Positions 1-6,143 of a stretch of DNA of 14,480 bases are shown in pieces. This DNA is from Thioalkalivibrio sp. GTDB lineage: Bacteria > Pseudomonadota > Gammaproteobacteria > Ectothiorhodospirales > Ectothiorhodospiraceae. The notes beneath the pieces are model-generated. The model ran no database searches and was not told where the DNA came from. It worked only from the letters and a program-made list of their open reading frames with translations. Numbering within the stretch: the first letter of the stretch is position 1; every line of letters begins with the position of its first letter. The position numbers were made by a program, and so were the translations under genes. The stretch spans positions 1 to 14,480 of the forward strand of contig SLHN01000303.1 of the NCBI GenBank assembly GCA_007136145.1. The letters are read 5' to 3'.

Positions 1-348
1 ATCCAGGTACATGTCGGCATGCGCGGCGGCAGGGGCGGTCTCGCGCGCGTCGACCATCACCGAACGCTCGCTTTCGGCCTCGTGGAGCAGGAAAAAGCCG
101 CCACCGCCGAGGCCTGAACCCTGTGGTTCAACGACACCCAGTGCCGCGGTGACGGCGACCGCAACGTCGAAGGCATTGCCGCCCGCGGCGAAGATCTCCT
201 CACCAACATCGGTTGCCAGCGGATGCGCGCTTGCCACCGCGTTCTGACCAGGCGCATCCCGCGCCGACGCGGGACCGAAGACCAACACCAGAACGGACGC
301 GATGCAACATGCAATTCGCGCCCAGCACACCGGAACGGGGAAAACCAT
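1..348 (-). CDS. ggt: Gamma-glutamyltransferase, N-terminal part (runs off the window)
   Basis: Only the first 116 codons are present; the gene continues past base 1. Gamma-glutamyltransferases cleave glutathione and other gamma-glutamyl compounds in the periplasm as self-processing Ntn hydrolases. Residues 1-29 form an export signal: a hydrophobic stretch ending in ASA. The mature start reads AVASAHPLATDVGEEIFAAG, followed by GNAFDVAVAV, EPQGSGLGGGGFFLL and the VDARETAP region, which is the family's N-terminal signature. The catalytic threonine lies in the missing C-terminal half. The ATG at 348 was chosen because it opens this frame 7 nt after the ferredoxin stop and directly precedes the signal peptide. 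No strong Shine-Dalgarno is visible, so translation may depend on the upstream gene. It is the last visible gene of the minus-strand run with coaD and ferredoxin. Confidence 0.9.
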   Translation of the reverse strand, partial: MVFPVPVCWARIACCIASVLVLVFGPASARDAPGQNAVASAHPLATDVGEEIFAAGGNAFDVAVAVTAALGVVEPQGSGLGGGGFFLLHEAESERSVMVDARETAPAAAHADMYLD

Positions 349-355
349 ACAGAGG

Positions 356-604
356 TCAGGTCGCAGTGAGTTGCTCGTATTTTGCCATCAATTCCTCGCG
401 CGTCTCGGAATGATCGGGATCCAGGGGAATGCAATCCACGGGGCAGACCTGCTGACATTGCGGCTCATCGTAATGCCCGACGCATTCCGTACACAGCTTC
501 GGGTCGATCACGTAAATTTCGTCACCCGGCGAAATCGCGCTGTTGGGGCACTCGGGCTCGCAGACATCGCAATTGATGCATTCGTCGGTAATCATCAGGG
601 CCAT
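356..604 (-). CDS. fdx: 2[4Fe-4S] ferredoxin, Allochromatium/YfhL type
   Basis: An 82-aa low-potential electron carrier. The first cluster motif is C9-x2-C12-x2-C15-x3-C19-P. The second is C38-x2-C41-x8-C50-x3-C54-P, where the eight-residue gap replaces the usual two. That insertion, the extra cysteine C58 and a C-terminal acidic helix mark the Allochromatium vinosum (Alvin) / YfhL subfamily. By family analogy C9, C12, C15 and C54 hold one cluster and C19, C38, C41 and C50 the other. The ATG at 604 follows AAAGGTG at good spacing. It lies 44 nt after coaD and 7 nt before ggt on the same strand, matching the coaD-fdx-ggt order I recall from Pseudomonas. The electron partner is unknown. Confidence 0.95.
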   Translation of the reverse strand: MALMITDECINCDVCEPECPNSAISPGDEIYVIDPKLCTECVGHYDEPQCQQVCPVDCIPLDPDHSETREELMAKYEQLTAT

Positions 605-648
605 GGATGCACCTTTGGGTCAGTTGTCGACGGCTTTGCGACGCCAAC

Positions 649-1134
649 TCAGGCATCAGCGTAGCGTTCGGCCAAGGCATGCGCGACGGCCGGTGTGACG
701 AAGTTTGAGACGTCTCCACCAAGTCGAGCGATTTCCCGCACCAGACTGGAGGACACAAAGCTGTATTCCTCGGCTGGCGCCAGGAACATGGTTTCCAGCT
801 CCGGGGCCAACTGCCGGTTCATCGCCGCGAGCTGGAATTCGTGCTCGAAATCCGAGACGGCACGCAGGCCGCGCAGGATCACGGTCGCTCCTTGCTCCCG
901 CGCGAACCGCGCCAGTAGCCGATCGAAGCCACGTACCTCGACATTGGGCAGCCCTGCCAGCGACGCCTGAGCCAGACGCACCCGCTCAGCCAGTGAGAAA
1001 GAAGGCTCTTTCCTCGGGCTCTCGGCGACCGCGACGATGATGCGCCCGAACAGACTGGAACCACGGCGGATGATATCCGAATGTCCCAGTGTGATCGGGT
1101 CGAAGGTTCCCGGATAGATCGCGGTTATCCTCAT
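649..1134 (-). CDS. coaD: Phosphopantetheine adenylyltransferase
   Basis: A 161-aa protein of normal length for the family. It catalyses the penultimate step of coenzyme A synthesis, ATP plus 4'-phosphopantetheine giving dephospho-CoA, in the cytoplasm. The nucleotidyltransferase signature is YPGTFDPITLGH at residues 7-18, with the T/HxGH motif at 15-18. K42, RGLR at 88-91, the DFEHEFQLAAMNR segment at 95-107 and SSSLVRE at 128-134 complete the active-site set. The ATG at 1132-1134 overlaps the TGA of the upstream C39-like gene in an ATGA arrangement, so translation is probably coupled. No separate promoter is apparent, so this essential gene may be transcribed from upstream of the PA2779-type gene. 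Confidence 0.97.
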   Translation of the reverse strand: MRITAIYPGTFDPITLGHSDIIRRGSSLFGRIIVAVAESPRKEPSFSLAERVRLAQASLAGLPNVEVRGFDRLLARFAREQGATVILRGLRAVSDFEHEFQLAAMNRQLAPELETMFLAPAEEYSFVSSSLVREIARLGGDVSNFVTPAVAHALAERYADA

Positions 1135-2240
1135 CGGCGTATCGACATCAGTTCAGCCGCGACGGATTCCGACACCACCAACGCATTGTCCCAACTCACG
1201 CGCTGTCCGTGGGCGGGGCAAGGCGGCAACGTCCGGCAATCGCGGCCGCCGTCGCCAGCTTCCGCAAGGCTTCGCACGCTGCGGGCGTATACATCGGCGT
1301 GTGGCGCCAGTTCGGCCGCGCAGGCGGCGGCACGGCGCGCCTCCCTGCCACATTGGCGCGCGGCCAGCACATGCGCCAGGTTGTTCCAGGCCTCGTGTCG
1401 CTGCGGCTGTTTACCGAGCAAGGCGCGCAGTGTTGCCTCGGCGGCCGCATGATCGGCCGCGGCGAAGTGGGTGTTGGCCAAACCGAGATAGCCGACTGGA
1501 TGGTCCGGCCAGCGATCGATAGCCGCCTGATAGCCCGTCGCGGCGGCCGTCAGCATCCCGGTCTGCTCCAACTCGTTCACCGCGCGCAGCCAGGAGAGTG
1601 GTTCGGCGGTCGCCGCCAATTGCTCGGGCGGCAGCGCGACAAAGGACCAACGCTGGCCGCGAGCCCAGGTGCGTTCGAACCGTGCCATCCCATTGACATG
1701 GCGTTCGTGAGTGCCGCTACGCAGAATCATGGTACCGGCATCCAGGTCGTAGCCGACGACAACGGCGTAATGCCAGCGCGGTGCGACATTCAGCCCGAGG
1801 TTCTGAAATACCAGGACCGGGTTCCCGGCAGCCACCTCGACCAGAACGTCCGACAATTCCGGGCGCAGTCGATAGGCGACGAGCCCCCGGGCTCGCGCGG
1901 CCGCCCGCATCTCGGCCTGCAGGCTGCCTTGGCGCGCCGGCAGATATACCTCGGCCACCAGGTCCTCCGGCGTAATCTCGATGCCCAGCCCGACCAGCAC
2001 CGTAGCCAAGGCGGCCGGGCCGCACTGGTACTCCTCCTGGGGGAAAAAAGGGGTTTCCGCCAACTCGACCTGTCGCGGCAGATCCAACACAGTGGTGTCC
2101 CCGATGCGGGCACTCTGAGGGGCGGTGGCGCACCCGGATAACAGCAGCACGGCAATGGCGGCGGCGACGAGATGACTCGTCCATGACTGCCGCCCGTGCT
2201 GCTGCCTGTGCGGAACCCGGATCAGCGGGGAAAACTTCAC
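1131..2240 (-). CDS. PA2778-family C39-like cysteine peptidase, lipoprotein with TPR-like tail
   Basis: From a GTG start at 2240 this is 369 aa. Residues about 24-37 form a lipoprotein signal (AAAIAVLLLSGC, lipidated Cys at 37). A peptidase C39-like domain follows: the YQCGPAALATVL motif puts the nucleophile at C73, and RWHYAVVVGYD puts the histidine at H157. Where bacteriocin-processing C39 enzymes show Asp-Pro after the histidine, this protein has RSG (174-176), so the third catalytic residue is not obvious. The C-terminal half has helix pairs of TPR type (AATGYQAAIDRWPDHPVGYL and the next pair ending in EAWNNLAHVLA). The GTG was preferred because it starts 4 nt after the upstream stop and keeps the lipobox near the N-terminus; an in-frame upstream ATG at 2294 lies inside the previous gene. 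Substrate and role are unknown. The call as PA2778 family rests on architecture and the PA2779-type neighbour. Confidence 0.8.
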   Translation of the reverse strand: MKFSPLIRVPHRQQHGRQSWTSHLVAAAIAVLLLSGCATAPQSARIGDTTVLDLPRQVELAETPFFPQEEYQCGPAALATVLVGLGIEITPEDLVAEVYLPARQGSLQAEMRAAARARGLVAYRLRPELSDVLVEVAAGNPVLVFQNLGLNVAPRWHYAVVVGYDLDAGTMILRSGTHERHVNGMARFERTWARGQRWSFVALPPEQLAATAEPLSWLRAVNELEQTGMLTAAATGYQAAIDRWPDHPVGYLGLANTHFAAADHAAAEATLRALLGKQPQRHEAWNNLAHVLAARQCGREARRAAACAAELAPHADVYARSVRSLAEAGDGGRDCRTLPPCPAHGQRVSWDNALVVSESVAAELMSIRR

Positions 2241-2244
2241 GCAA

Positions 2245-2640
2245 TCAGTGGGCCGGACCCACGAAGGCGAAGATATTGGTGATTCCCAACGCATCGGTGA
2301 TCACGAAAATGAAGAACACGATCAAGACGGCCTCAAGCACGCCGGCACCCGCCGGCAGTTGATCGAGGCGGGCGCTCAGATCAGCCATCTCGAGGTCGGT
2401 CAGCCGCTCGACCCGAGCTTTTGCATCAGCGGGATCCACCCCCATCCGCGTCAACGCCTCCTGAACGTCCGCCGAACCAAGCCGCTGCACCAGTGCTGCC
2501 CGCTCTTGATCGGATCCTGCTGCTGAAATTAGGGTCTGGGTGTCGAGCATCCCAGCGAGCAAGGGTGTCGCGGGAAGCAGACTCAGCACAAGCGCGACCA
2601 GCAGAATCAGGGTGCGGGGAAATCGTGTAATGCGTTCCAT
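2245..2640 (-). CDS. PA2779-family small exported/membrane protein
   Basis: A 131-aa protein. Residues 8-29 are a hydrophobic signal or anchor after a basic start (MERITRFPRT). The middle (31-98) is a charged helical stretch, including QERAALVQRLGSADVQEAL and DLEMADLSARLDQLP. Residues about 102-126 form a second hydrophobic helix (VLEAVLIVFFIFVITDALGI). The ATG at 2640 is preceded by GCAGGAGTG, a strong ribosome-binding site 7 nt away, which decides it over an in-frame upstream ATG at 2784. It lies directly before the C39-like lipoprotein gene, the pairing known as PA2779/PA2778 in Pseudomonas. Co-occurrence suggests it is a partner or substrate of that peptidase; this is inference, and I know of no defined function. 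Confidence 0.8.
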   Translation of the reverse strand: MERITRFPRTLILLVALVLSLLPATPLLAGMLDTQTLISAAGSDQERAALVQRLGSADVQEALTRMGVDPADAKARVERLTDLEMADLSARLDQLPAGAGVLEAVLIVFFIFVITDALGITNIFAFVGPAH

Positions 2641-2670
2641 AGGTACACTCCTGCGGTTGCGTGAACAAGC

Positions 2671-2696
2671 GATCCGGGTCAGCCGTCGGATCCGGG
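2671..2696. repeat. Short direct repeat GATCCGGG in the leader of the PA2779-type gene
   Basis: GATCCGGG occurs at 2671-2678 and again at 2689-2696, 18 bp start to start. Both copies lie between the candidate promoter and the start codon. This could be a regulator site or chance in GC-rich DNA. Confidence 0.25.
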
Positions 2697-2728
2697 CCAA
2701 CGAGCCCAAGGCATCACCGGAAGCCTGA

Positions 2729-2757
2729 ATTACCGGCCAATCGGGAAGGTATGTCAA
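2729..2757 (-). promoter_or_regulatory. Candidate sigma70 promoter for the PA2779-PA2778-coaD-fdx-ggt run
   Basis: Read on the minus strand there is a perfect -35 TTGACA (plus 2752-2757), a 17-bp spacer, and GGTAAT (plus 2729-2734), which matches 4 of 6 of the -10 consensus. The -35 overlaps the stop codon of the upstream phosphofructokinase gene. The predicted start of transcription is about 80-85 nt ahead of the PA2779-type ATG. This is a motif match only. Confidence 0.45.
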
Positions 2758-4019
2758 TCCTCCTCGATCCGGAATTCCGGACACCTCTTGGGACGCAGGA
2801 TACCCCGGATGCGGGAATAACAGGGCAGGCCGTTCTGGAACGGCGGGTAGTCCTCCCCCTCGATCAGGGGTCTCAGATAGTCGCGACAGGCCTGTGTGAT
2901 CCCATAGCCATCAGGGGATATGAACTCCCGCGGCATGCCCCGCTCGATGTTGGCAACCCGTTCCAGCGGCACCCGATCGATGCTCCAGCGATAGGGGACA
3001 CTGGCCTCGCGCCGGATCACCGGCATGAAGCTGTGGTGGCCAGCGACCACACCTTCGACCGCGGCCTTGCCGACCGCATAGGCCTGTTCGACATCGACTT
3101 TCGAGGCCAGATGGCGCGCGGCACGTTGAATGTAATCCACCACCGACCAGTGCAGCTTGTGCCCGGTCTCTTTCTTGATCATTTCGGCCAGACGCGGCAC
3201 TGCCCCGCCGAGTTGGGTGTAGGCGTATACATCATGGCTCTGCGCGATCGCGTACAGGGTGCCATCCTGCTTTTTCAGTCCCTCGGAGACCACCACCACA
3301 CAGTAACCGTGGCGCTCGATCGTGCGTTGAAGGTTGGAGAGGAAGTCGGCCTCGTCGAACGGGATTTCGGCAAACAGGATCAGCATCGGCGGCTGACCGT
3401 CATACTCCTGCGCCAGCGCCGCGGCCGCGGCCAGCCAGCCGGCATGCCGACCCATGACTTCAAGTATGAAGACCTTGGTCGAACTGGTATGCATCGATTC
3501 GACGTCGAGGCTCGCCTCGCGCACCACAGTCGCAATGAATTTCGCCGCCGATCCGAAGCCCGGGCTGGTGTCAGTGGCATCCAGGTCGTTGTCGATCGTC
3601 TTGGGAACACCCACGGCGGTGATCGGGTACCCCATCACGTCGCCGATACGGGCGACCTTCAGCGCGGTATCCATGGACCCGCCGCCGCCGTTGTAGAAGA
3701 ACGTACCAATGTCATGCGCCTGGAAGACTTCCACCAGACGTTCGTATTGCCTGCGGTCCTTGTCCGGATCACCCAGGTCGAAACGGCAGGAACCAAACGC
3801 ACCTCCCGGCGTGTGCCGCAGCGCCGCCAGCGTGAATGGATCTTCCTGATCGAGATCGATGATCTCCTCGTTCAGCACCCCCAGAATCCCGTTCCGTGCC
3901 GCGTAACAGGTTCCAAAGTGGGCGGGATGGGCGCGAACCGCCTCGATCACCCCCCATGCGCTGGCATTGATGACAGCCGTGACTCCACCTGACTGAGCGT
4001 ACAGCGCGTTCTTGGGCAT
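2754..4019 (-). CDS. 6-phosphofructokinase, PPi-dependent type by sequence
   Basis: A 421-aa enzyme of the phosphofructokinase family. It interconverts fructose-6-phosphate and fructose-1,6-bisphosphate, probably reversibly with pyrophosphate. The N-terminus NALYAQSGGVTAVINAS holds the phosphate-binding GG. GVPKTIDNDL (137-146) contains the catalytic Asp, and the Lys in PKTIDND is typical of PPi enzymes, where ATP enzymes have Gly. MGRHAGW (189-195) and the AEIPF segment bind fructose-6-phosphate; DYIQR occurs late. The oddity is the loop at 111-115, which reads GGGGS. ATP enzymes have GGDGS and PPi enzymes GGDD or GGND, so the metal-binding acidic or Asn position is lost while the next residue is the ATP-type Gly. 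The ATG at 4019 was chosen for its GGAGGA site 4 nt away; in-frame ATGs at 4040 and 4076 lack this. It is divergent from fructose-1,6-bisphosphatase. Confidence 0.88.
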   Translation of the reverse strand: MPKNALYAQSGGVTAVINASAWGVIEAVRAHPAHFGTCYAARNGILGVLNEEIIDLDQEDPFTLAALRHTPGGAFGSCRFDLGDPDKDRRQYERLVEVFQAHDIGTFFYNGGGGSMDTALKVARIGDVMGYPITAVGVPKTIDNDLDATDTSPGFGSAAKFIATVVREASLDVESMHTSSTKVFILEVMGRHAGWLAAAAALAQEYDGQPPMLILFAEIPFDEADFLSNLQRTIERHGYCVVVVSEGLKKQDGTLYAIAQSHDVYAYTQLGGAVPRLAEMIKKETGHKLHWSVVDYIQRAARHLASKVDVEQAYAVGKAAVEGVVAGHHSFMPVIRREASVPYRWSIDRVPLERVANIERGMPREFISPDGYGITQACRDYLRPLIEGEDYPPFQNGLPCYSRIRGILRPKRCPEFRIEED

Positions 4020-4270
4020 CGAATCCTCCGGATTGATCATGCAATTCCGCGTCGGATGCCCACTTGGAGACGGCACCGGCGGGATGGAGCTAAACTATCG
4101 GGGCCATGCGGTCGTGCCGCGGTCCGCCCCCTGGGAAGTCGCCGCCGAATTCGTACCGTGCAGCAGCCGAAACGGGGGCAGGAAAACGGCGCGGGTTGCG
4201 CGGATTCTGTGGCCCCCCGCGCTTCCATGCAAACGCCACGCCTGCCACGGGGAAGCGCCGATCGATGCAC

Positions 4271-4362
4271 TTGTCATTCCGAGCGACGCGCGGCAATCCG
4301 AACATAGCTCATAAAATCAATATTTTATGAATACCAATACCGCTCCGCTCCGCGCGATGACG
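4271..4362. repeat. REP/MITE-like palindromic element
   Basis: The left end reads TTGTCATTCCGAGCGACGCG and continues through CGGCAATCCG. The right end reads CGCTCCGCTCCGCGCGATGA then CGAACG, so GTCAT (4273-4277) faces ATGAC (4357-4361) with imperfect GC-rich arms inside. Openings such as GTCATTCCGAGCG and GTCATTGCGAG with GCAATCC nearby are common in dispersed palindromic repeats of many bacteria. The centre is an AT-rich perfect hairpin. With one copy in the window, dispersal cannot be shown here. Confidence 0.5.
4309..4330. repeat. Perfect AT-rich hairpin at the core of the palindromic element
   Basis: TCATAAAAT (4309-4317) and ATTTTATGA (4322-4330) are exact inverted repeats with a 4-nt loop (CAAT). 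The arms are strikingly AT-rich for this GC-rich window. It could act as a hairpin, an operator-like site, or simply the core of a mobile repeat. Confidence 0.6.
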
Positions 4363-4503
4363 AACGAATCAGCGCTTCTCTGGAAGCCTGGTCCGATCAT
4401 TTGTTTCGGCCTTCGGCGAGGTTGGCGGCACTGATGCACCCGCAATGTGCAGCCCGCACCGGAATTGCCCACCACTTCATCACCAACCGCCAGGAAAACA
4501 GAC

Positions 4504-5517
4504 ATGCATATCGGCACCACACTTACCAACTACATCATCGAAACCCAGCGTCAGATCCAGGGCGCCACCGGCGAATTCACCGGCTTGCTGAACGACATTG
4601 CGGTCGCCTGCAAGAAAATCTCCGACCTGGTGAACAAGGGCGATCTGATCGGAGTCCTCGGCTCGGCCGGTTCCGAGAACGTCCAGGGTGAAACCCAGAA
4701 GAAACTCGATGTGATCACCAACGAGGTATTCATCGAAGCCCTGGCTCACAATGGTCACGTTGCCGGACTGGCATCGGAAGAAGAGGAGGAGGTTTACCAG
4801 CTTCCCGACGACGCTCCGCGCGGGCATTACCTGGTGCTGTTTGACCCGCTCGACGGCTCGTCGAACATTGACGTGAATGTCTCGGTGGGCACGATCTTCT
4901 CCATCATCAAGGCGCCCGCGGGTGTGACCAACCCAACCGCCGCGGACTTCCTGAAACCCGGCGCGGAGCAATGCGCCGCGGGATACTGCCTGTATGGGCC
5001 ATCAACGATGATGGTGTTCGCAACCCGCGATCGTGGGGTACAGATGTTCACCCTGGACAAGGATTTCGGCGAATTCCTGCTTACGCACGAGAACGTGAGA
5101 ATTCCGGAGGACACCTCCGAATTCGCGATCAATGCCTCCAACAGCCGCTTCTGGGAAGCGCCAATCAAGCGTTACGTGGACGAGTGTCTGGCGGGCAAGG
5201 ACGGTCCGCGGGGCAAGGATTTCAACATGCGCTGGGTCGCGTCGATGGTTGCCGAGGTGCACCGCATACTCACTCGCGGCGGCGTGTTCATGTATCCCCT
5301 GGACGAAAAGCTGAAAGCCAAGGGTCAGGGCGGCAAGCTGCGCCTGATGTACGAGGCCAACCCGATGAGCCTGATCATCGAACAGGCTGGTGGTGCCAGC
5401 ACCACCGGGCGCGAACGGATTCTGACGTTAAAACCCGAGGGGGTGCATCAGCGCGTGCCAGTGATCCTCGGTTCCAGAAACGAAGTTGAACGCATTACCG
5501 CCTACCATACCCACTGA
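4504..5517 (+). CDS. fbp: Fructose-1,6-bisphosphatase, class I
   Basis: A 337-aa enzyme, the usual length of bacterial class I FBPases. It hydrolyses fructose-1,6-bisphosphate to fructose-6-phosphate in gluconeogenesis and, in autotrophs, the Calvin cycle. The metal-binding signature FDPLDGSSNIDVNVSVGTIF spans residues 113-132. An acidic stretch SEEEEE (91-96) corresponds to the family's metal-binding Glu region. The sugar-phosphate site includes GPSTMMV, NASNSRFW, RWVASMVAEVHRIL, the GGVFMYPLD segment and LRLMYEANPMSLIIEQAGG. The ATG at 4504 was chosen because the protein begins there in family fashion and AGGA lies 8 nt upstream; an in-frame ATG at 4447 adds a non-conserved tail. Transcribed away from the phosphofructokinase, the two encode opposite directions of the same step. 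Confidence 0.96.
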   Translation: MHIGTTLTNYIIETQRQIQGATGEFTGLLNDIAVACKKISDLVNKGDLIGVLGSAGSENVQGETQKKLDVITNEVFIEALAHNGHVAGLASEEEEEVYQLPDDAPRGHYLVLFDPLDGSSNIDVNVSVGTIFSIIKAPAGVTNPTAADFLKPGAEQCAAGYCLYGPSTMMVFATRDRGVQMFTLDKDFGEFLLTHENVRIPEDTSEFAINASNSRFWEAPIKRYVDECLAGKDGPRGKDFNMRWVASMVAEVHRILTRGGVFMYPLDEKLKAKGQGGKLRLMYEANPMSLIIEQAGGASTTGRERILTLKPEGVHQRVPVILGSRNEVERITAYHTH

Positions 5518-5554
5518 CGGCTGACATCCGGTCCTTTCGACTTCTGTCCCCCGG

Positions 5555-5564
5555 TTCTTGCGGT
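5555..5564. promoter_or_regulatory. Solitary third copy of the TTCTTGCGGT box
   Basis: The 10-mer TTCTTGCGGT here is identical to the two boxes at 6113-6122 and 6133-6142. It lies 38 nt after the fbp stop and about 117 nt beyond the globin stop. No partner box is seen 20 bp to either side. Its role is unclear; it may bind the neighbouring AraC-family regulator. Confidence 0.35.
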
Positions 5565-5680
5565 TAGGTTTCCCGCGGGGGCTTGGGGGCTGAACTCGGG
5601 TCCGGTCTTGGTCGGGAGTGTGGTGATGGTAAGGCTGGAACCGGAAGCTCCATGCATGATGTACCTCGAGGACGGCAGTC

Positions 5681-6043
5681 TCAGACGCGCACGATTTCCG
5701 GTTTCAGCGACCATGAAATCATCAGGAGCTCCTCCTGTTCGCGCCGGCCAACACCATGTTCGTTCAAGGCCTCGACGATATCGTCGAGAACAGCGACGAA
5801 TTCCTCCTCGCTGACATTCATGCCGCGGTGGGTGGCCAGCATGTCGCGCCCGGTATAGGTCTGTGGACCACCGGTACCGGCGCAGATGAATTCGGTGACG
5901 AGACGGATCACATCGTCGCGATCGCTGTTCACATAGCGGTTGCTGACCGCGGCGTTGCCGGTGTGCTTGTCGAAAATGGTGGTGGCCAGGGCATGGATTT
6001 TTTCTTCCCCGCCCAATCGCTCATAAAGGGTGGATTCGCTCAT
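5681..6043 (-). CDS. Group 1 truncated haemoglobin
   Basis: A 120-aa 2-on-2 globin, the usual length for group 1 (trHbN). The family start LYERLGG (6-12), the GTGGPQTYTGRDM stretch (56-68) and LATHRGMNVSEEEF (69-82) are present; H72 is the proximal haem ligand by alignment. Aligned by eye to Paramecium haemoglobin, position B10, usually Tyr in O2/NO-reactive trHbN, is Phe24 (TTIFDKH). Group 1 globins bind O2 and NO, and several detoxify NO. The ATG at 6043 is chosen because AAGGAGG lies 5 nt upstream, which excludes a long N-terminal extension. It lies 100 nt downstream of an AraC-family gene on the same strand; the gap contains two identical 10-bp boxes, suggesting control by that regulator. 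Confidence 0.9.
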   Translation of the reverse strand: MSESTLYERLGGEEKIHALATTIFDKHTGNAAVSNRYVNSDRDDVIRLVTEFICAGTGGPQTYTGRDMLATHRGMNVSEEEFVAVLDDIVEALNEHGVGRREQEELLMISWSLKPEIVRV

Positions 6044-6112
6044 TTCCGCCTCCTTCATCAAGGATGAACTCGCCCTGAAGGTTAGGCGGAATCGGCAGGC
6101 CCGACTTCCTGA

Positions 6113-6142
6113 TTCTTGCGGTGAGCGGCCCGTTCTTGCGGT
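6113..6142 (-). promoter_or_regulatory. Tandem 10-bp boxes upstream of the globin gene (candidate AraC-regulator site)
   Basis: Read toward the globin gene, ACCGCAAGAA occurs twice, at plus 6133-6142 and 6113-6122, exactly 20 bp start to start and so on the same DNA face. AraC-family activators typically bind such direct repeats, each subunit using two HTH motifs on adjacent major grooves. The pair begins immediately after the AraC-family stop codon and ends about 70 nt before the globin ATG. Assigning it to that regulator is inference from position and spacing. Confidence 0.55.
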
Positions 6143-6143
6143 A

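Larger units (their letters stand above)
4020..4503. other. 484-bp divergent intergenic region between phosphofructokinase and fbp
   Basis: No convincing gene is present; the short open frames here lack family signatures and good ribosome-binding sites. The region must hold promoters for both flanking genes, but I could not pick clear -35/-10 pairs. Its middle carries a palindromic element (4271-4362) around an AT-rich hairpin, which is the only strongly structured part. Confidence 0.6.

Noticed and set aside
57..458. 133-aa open frame on the minus strand overlapping ferredoxin and ggt
   Set aside because: It is out of frame with both recognised genes; the ggt frame starting at 348 carries a clear signal peptide and family motifs.
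1209..2141. 310-aa open frame on the plus strand opposite the C39-like gene
   Set aside because: The composition is typical of an antisense shadow, with no ribosome-binding site or domain; the minus-strand gene is supported by lipobox, C39 motif and operon overlap.
2661..3992. 443-aa open frame on the plus strand opposite the phosphofructokinase
   Set aside because: The minus strand encodes a full phosphofructokinase with conserved motifs; the plus product shows no family pattern and is a GC-rich antisense shadow.
4423..4437. Sigma54-like TGGCGG-N5-ATGC upstream of fbp
   Set aside because: The GG/GC spacing is right, but the -24 box has mismatches at two of six positions, the -12 box lacks the first T, and GG-N10-GC is frequent in GC-rich DNA. 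No enhancer site or sigma54 activator is nearby.
5548..5581. CCCCCG ... CGGGGG inverted repeat between fbp and the globin gene as a terminator
   Set aside because: It has a six-bp stem, a 22-nt loop and no T-run on either strand, so it is too weak to call as an intrinsic terminator.
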